64,000 nucleotides of DNA. Source: Pseudomonadota bacterium. GTDB taxonomy: Bacteria > Pseudomonadota > Alphaproteobacteria > Rhodobacterales > Rhodobacteraceae. The stretch lies in NCBI GenBank assembly GCA_021779835.1, contig JAJXZX010000001.1, positions 124,001 through 188,000 of the forward strand. Reading direction: 5' to 3'. The notes beneath the pieces were generated by a model that was not told where the DNA came from, did not search any database, and saw nothing but the letters and a program-made list of their open reading frames with translations. A program made the translations under genes and the position numbers. Below are positions 60,911-64,000 of the stretch, in pieces. The stretch's first letter is position 1. Each line of letters begins with the position of its first letter.

Positions 60911-61503
60911 GATGCAATGAACCCTCTTTGCCCAAGATAGCCCAGCAGCTCCATCAAGGGCAGGCCGAGTACCGTGAAATAATCCCCGTCGATGCGCGAA
61001 AATAGCCGCACACCCTGTTCTTCCAGTTTGTAGGCACCGACTGCGTGGCGGATGCTGGACCAGTTCCGCGCCACATAGTCGTCAAGATAGCTGTCAGAGA
61101 CCGCTCTCATCGTCAGACGCACCTCCCCAACATGGCGCCAAACCGGTTTTCCAGCCTCATATAACACAGCTGCGGACAGAAGCTTGTGGGCTTTTCCGCG
61201 CATCGCTCGCAACTGCGCGAGGGCCTCATCGGCGCTTTCTGGTTTTGACAGGACGACACCCGACAGGTCCAATACCTGATCGCAGCCCAACACCAGCGCC
61301 TCTGGCATCTTGTCACCGACCTTGCGCGCTTTCATCTCTGCCAGTGTGTCCGCAACATCGTGCGGCCGCGCGCCCTCAGCCTCCAGCGCGGCGCGGATGG
61401 CGTCCTCATCGACGCGCGCGGGCATGACCTGAACCTCGACCCCGGCATTCCGCAAAAGCGCGGCGCGGATTTCAGAGCTTGATGCCAGGATAAGCTGCGC
61501 CAT
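60907..61503 (-). CDS. maf: Maf-family nucleotide pyrophosphatase
   Basis: 198 residues from ATG 61503. Family start [20 protein letters not shown], then [31 protein letters not shown] and the C-terminal [17 protein letters not shown]. Hydrolyses non-canonical or modified nucleotides. The frame is open to 61590, but only the 61503 start yields the conserved N-terminus. First gene left of the predicted origin and transcribed away from it. Confidence 0.93.
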   Translation of the reverse strand: MAQLILASSSEIRAALLRNAGVEVQVMPARVDEDAIRAALEAEGARPHDVADTLAEMKARKVGDKMPEALVLGCDQVLDLSGVVLSKPESADEALAQLRAMRGKAHKLLSAAVLYEAGKPVWRHVGEVRLTMRAVSDSYLDDYVARNWSSIRHAVGAYKLEEQGVRLFSRIDGDYFTVLGLPLMELLGYLGQRGFIAS

Positions 61504-61927
61504 GTGGGTGGTCCTGTGGATGACAAGGGGGTGAGGGCTGGTGACAGCCGCTGGGAAACAAGGGTGTTCCTGCTCGATTGGCAATCTCACCCCGCTCTGT
61601 CAAGAATTCAGACACGGTTTTCCCGTTGTGCGAAGCTCCCGCCACGCGGTGTTGAAAAGCGAACAATCCCAAAGGTCGGCAAAATTTAACTCACAGTCGA
61701 ACCGAAGGTCAACTTCTTGCAAGATACTGATTATTAATGAACTATATTTTTCTATTCAATCACTTTCCCACGTTCTCCCGGTATTATCCCCAAGCCATCG
61801 CGTGTGGATAAATGTGCGGGAAGCCCTGTAATCCACACTATCCACAGCCCTTACATCATCATCATTTCTTTAAGACTCTTATATCTTTAAGTAAGAGGGG
61901 CATCGCACCCGGCAGGACACCGCACCC
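61504..61927. other. predicted chromosomal replication origin (oriC)
   Basis: A 424-bp gene-free gap. DnaA-box-like 9-mers: TGTGGATAA at 61803-61811 (perfect, minus strand); one-mismatch copies TGTGGATGA at 61515-61523, TTATCCCCA at 61784-61792, TAATCCACA at 61829-61837 and CTATCCACA at 61838-61846 (the last two abut). The segment 61679-61770 is strikingly AT-rich and could be the unwinding element. A direct repeat CTTTAAG occurs at 61868 and 61885. Flanking order matches the Caulobacter origin (maf-aroE-coaE-dnaQ on one side, rho-mnmE on the other), and genes point outward on both sides. hemE, usual at this spot, is missing. Confidence 0.8.
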
Positions 61928-62392
61928 ATGTTTGACTTCCTTTCCAACTGGTATCTTTGGATCAAAGCATTCCATGTGATCTCTGTGATTACCTGGATGG
62001 CAGGGATTTTTTACCTTCCCCGTCTCTTCGTGTATCACGTTGAAGGTCTGGAGAAGAAAGGCGTCGTGCCCGGAAGCGACATGGATCTTTTGTTCCAACG
62101 GCAAGAGCGCCTGTTGCTGCGCGCCATCATGAACCCAGCGATGACGGCGACGTGGATCTTTGGCCTCTGCCTGGTCTTCACGCCCGGAATTGTCGACTGG
62201 CACACGATCTGGCCGTGGACCAAGGCCGCATCAGTTCTTGGCATGACGTGGTTCCACCATTGGCTTGGTCTGCGCCGCAAGGACTTCATCAAGGGCACAA
62301 ACACCCGCTCGGGGCGCACTTACCGCATGATGAATGAACTGCCGACGGTTTTCATGGTGATCATCGTTCTGTCGGTCATCGTGAAATTCTGA
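61928..62392 (+). CDS. hemJ: protoporphyrinogen oxidase HemJ
   Basis: 154 residues, inner-membrane protein with four hydrophobic segments. Start WYLWIKAFHVISVITWMAG holds the conserved heme-ligand His; YLPRLFVYH, RLLLRAIMNPAM, and WTKAASVLGMTWFHHWL follow. HemJ oxidises protoporphyrinogen IX in the many bacteria lacking HemG and HemY. First gene right of the predicted origin. Confidence 0.92.
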   Translation: MFDFLSNWYLWIKAFHVISVITWMAGIFYLPRLFVYHVEGLEKKGVVPGSDMDLLFQRQERLLLRAIMNPAMTATWIFGLCLVFTPGIVDWHTIWPWTKAASVLGMTWFHHWLGLRRKDFIKGTNTRSGRTYRMMNELPTVFMVIIVLSVIVKF

Positions 62393-62399
62393 CGTTCGT

Positions 62400-62428
62400 T
62401 GACTTTTCGTCGCTGGCGCTGTAGCACG
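62400..62428 (+). promoter_or_regulatory. possible promoter for rho
   Basis: TTGACT (62400-62405) and TAGCAC (62423-62428) with a 17-base spacer, between hemJ and rho. Good -35, weak -10. It would give a leader of about 85 bases, in keeping with known leader-based autoregulation of rho. Confidence 0.35.
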
Positions 62429-62518
62429 CTTTCCAACAGGGCCGTCCGGCCCATGTGCCTCCCATTCATATCCGACAGCACCGCGTATCGCGGCTTGTCC
62501 TCATTCGTGTGATCCTTC

Positions 62519-63790
62519 ATGACCCAAGAAACGCTGAACCTCGCCGATCTCAAGGCTCTGACCCCCGCCGTATTGCTGGCGATGGCGGAAGAGTTGGAGA
62601 TCGAGAACGCGCCCTCAATGCGCAAGGGCGAGATGATGTTCTCCATCCTCAAAGAGCGCGCGGAGGATGGCTGGGAAATCTCTGGCGATGGTGTGCTGGA
62701 GGTTCTGCAAGACGGCTTTGGTTTTCTTCGCTCACCCTCCGCGAACTACCTGTCGGGCCCGGATGACATTTACGTCTCGCCTGAAATCCTGCGCCAATTC
62801 TCGCTGCGCACGGGCGACACTATCGAAGGCGTCATTCAGGCCCCGCGGGAGAACGAGCGGTATTTCTGCATGACCAAAGTCACCCGGATCAACTTCGACG
62901 ATCCGGAGCGCGCGCGTCACAAGGTCCACTTTGACAACCTGACGCCGCTGTACCCGGAAGAACGGTTGAAGATGGAAACCGATGATCCGACCGCCAAGGA
63001 CCGTTCGGCGCGCATCATCGACCTTGTGGCTCCAATCGGCAAAGGCCAGCGTGGCCTGATCGTTGCGCCGCCGCGCACCGGTAAAACCGTGCTGCTGCAA
63101 AACATCGCCCATTCGATCGCGACGAACCACCCGGAATGCTACCTGATCGTGCTTCTGATCGACGAGCGGCCAGAGGAAGTCACCGACATGCAGCGCTCGG
63201 TGAAGGGTGAGGTCGTCTCCTCCACCTTCGACGAGCCCGCGACGCGCCACGTTGCTGTGGCCGAAATGGTGATCGAAAAGGCCAAGCGTCTGGTCGAACA
63301 CAAGCGCGACGTGGTGATCCTGCTCGACTCCATCACCCGCCTAGGCCGCGCGTTCAACACCGTGGTGCCGTCGTCGGGCAAGGTGCTGACCGGTGGCGTG
63401 GACGCCAACGCGTTGCAGCGCCCCAAGCGCTTCTTTGGTGCTGCGCGGAACATCGAAGAGGGCGGTTCGCTGACCATCATCGCCACCGCACTGATCGACA
63501 CCGGCAGCCGCATGGACGAGGTGATCTTTGAGGAATTCAAAGGCACCGGAAACTCGGAAATCGTGCTTGACCGCAAGGTTGCCGACAAACGCGTCTTCCC
63601 GGCGATGGACATCCTCAAGTCCGGCACCCGGAAAGAGGACCTGCTTATCGAGAAGGGCGATCTGCAAAAGACCTACGTCCTGCGCCGCATCCTGAACCCG
63701 ATGGGCACCACCGACGCCATCGAATTCCTGATCGGCAAGCTCAAGCAGACAAAGTCAAACGCGGACTTCTTCGATTCGATGAACTCCTGA
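62519..63790 (+). CDS. rho: transcription termination factor Rho
   Basis: 423 residues; hexameric RNA helicase. N-terminal helix bundle ([21 protein letters not shown]), cold-shock-like RNA-binding domain ([24 protein letters not shown], in part GFGFLRSP), Walker [14 protein letters not shown]-loop region [15 protein letters not shown], Walker [17 protein letters not shown], and R-loop [26 protein letters not shown] (in part: [20 protein letters not shown]). Complete and canonical. Confidence 0.97.
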   Translation: MTQETLNLADLKALTPAVLLAMAEELEIENAPSMRKGEMMFSILKERAEDGWEISGDGVLEVLQDGFGFLRSPSANYLSGPDDIYVSPEILRQFSLRTGDTIEGVIQAPRENERYFCMTKVTRINFDDPERARHKVHFDNLTPLYPEERLKMETDDPTAKDRSARIIDLVAPIGKGQRGLIVAPPRTGKTVLLQNIAHSIATNHPECYLIVLLIDERPEEVTDMQRSVKGEVVSSTFDEPATRHVAVAEMVIEKAKRLVEHKRDVVILLDSITRLGRAFNTVVPSSGKVLTGGVDANALQRPKRFFGAARNIEEGGSLTIIATALIDTGSRMDEVIFEEFKGTGNSEIVLDRKVADKRVFPAMDILKSGTRKEDLLIEKGDLQKTYVLRRILNPMGTTDAIEFLIGKLKQTKSNADFFDSMNS

Positions 63791-63821
63791 CTTGTTGTTC
63801 TGAAACAATAGGTTAGACGAA

Positions 63822-64000
63822 ATGGATACGATTTATGCCTTGGCCAGCGCACGCGGCAAGGCCGGGGTGGCGGTATTGCGCCTCTCTGGCCCTTCGGCGT
63901 TTGCTGCGGGTGAGGCGCTGGCCGGATCACTTCCGCCGCCTCGGCAAAGCGCGCTTCGCACCCTCCGGGACGCTGACGGGCAGGTGCTGGATCAGGCGCT
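63822..64000 (+). CDS. mnmE: tRNA modification GTPase MnmE (5' part only)
   Basis: The first 59 codons only; the gene runs off the right edge. The start [20 protein letters not shown] followed by LSGP is the formyl-THF-binding N-terminal domain of MnmE, which with MnmG modifies the wobble uridine of several tRNAs. Position after rho is the usual one in this order. Confidence 0.9.
   Translation, partial: MDTIYALASARGKAGVAVLRLSGPSAFAAGEALAGSLPPPRQSALRTLRDADGQVLDQA

Noticed and set aside
1-64000. Mobile elements, CRISPR arrays, toxin-antitoxin or restriction systems
   Set aside because: No transposase, integrase, spaced repeat array, methylase/nuclease pair or short antitoxin-toxin pair was recognised on either strand; the window reads as stable core chromosome with transport modules.

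Overview
The window is a gene-dense, GC-rich chromosomal segment from an alphaproteobacterium, most likely a member of the Rhodobacterales (Roseobacter group). The evidence is the gene content and order (maf-aroE-coaE-dnaQ / hemJ-rho-mnmE, hslVU, DUF2794, Tim44-like/MltA/Smr), a taurine ABC transporter divergent from taurine:pyruvate aminotransferase, an Irr-type iron box at mbfA and an alphaproteobacterial LexA box (GTTC-N7-GTTC) at imuB. No insertion sequence, prophage, CRISPR array, rRNA or tRNA was recognised.

Layout. 1-1.2 kb: class III alcohol dehydrogenase (glutathione-dependent formaldehyde oxidation). 1.4-10.3 kb: one rightward block with a DctB-like sensor kinase, a DctD-like regulator whose AAA+ domain looks catalytically dead, an orphan TRAP-type binding protein, and a complete branched-chain-amino-acid-type ABC transporter (binding protein, LivH, LivM, LivG, LivF). 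10.3-16.2 kb: leftward flagellar genes motB-flgE-flgK-flgL-flgI. 16.3-18.6 kb: tex. 18.7-23.4 kb: taurine module, tauABC leftward and tpa rightward, around a shared regulatory region with a candidate TauR direct repeat. 23.6-27.0 kb: three consecutive predicted SGNH-fold proteins (GSCFA, a small SGNH-like protein, and a secreted esterase-RTX protein). 27.2-33.4 kb: a nitrate/sulfonate-type ABC transporter with a leader ORF and two paralogous binding proteins, convergent with a TctDE-like two-component system. 33.6-37.3 kb: glycine-rich membrane peptide, zapE, an extradiol dioxygenase and an MFS permease. 37.4-42.1 kb: a tight leftward six-gene operon including S-formylglutathione hydrolase. 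42.2-46.6 kb: mbfA (iron), tetR, sbmA/bacA-like, carbonic anhydrase and a small helical protein. 46.7-52.2 kb: M17 aminopeptidase, NlpC/P60 protein, DUF2794, a candidate small RNA, SOS-type imuB and an unknown protein. 52.3-64 kb: housekeeping block hslVU, DUF900 lipoprotein, smr, mltA, tim44-like, fxsA, secB, dnaQ, coaE, aroE, maf, then the likely chromosomal replication origin, then hemJ, rho and the start of mnmE.

Functional links. frmA and fghA together give glutathione-dependent formaldehyde oxidation but lie about 39 kb apart. Taurine import plus Tpa yields sulfoacetaldehyde, but the next step (Xsc) is not here. The replication origin is inferred from at least five DnaA-box-like sequences (one perfect) in the AT-rich maf-hemJ gap and from the Caulobacter-like gene order; genes on both sides point away from it.

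The least ordinary items are: the degenerate DctD-like regulator with tandem TGTGCG operators and an orphan TRAP receptor; a well-structured candidate small RNA with an intrinsic terminator at about 49.41-49.51 kb; imuB with a LexA box abutting its start codon but no imuA; a leader peptide coupled to an ABC transporter; and several long intergenic palindromes that look like dispersed repeats. Everything here was read by eye from sequence; no similarity search was run.
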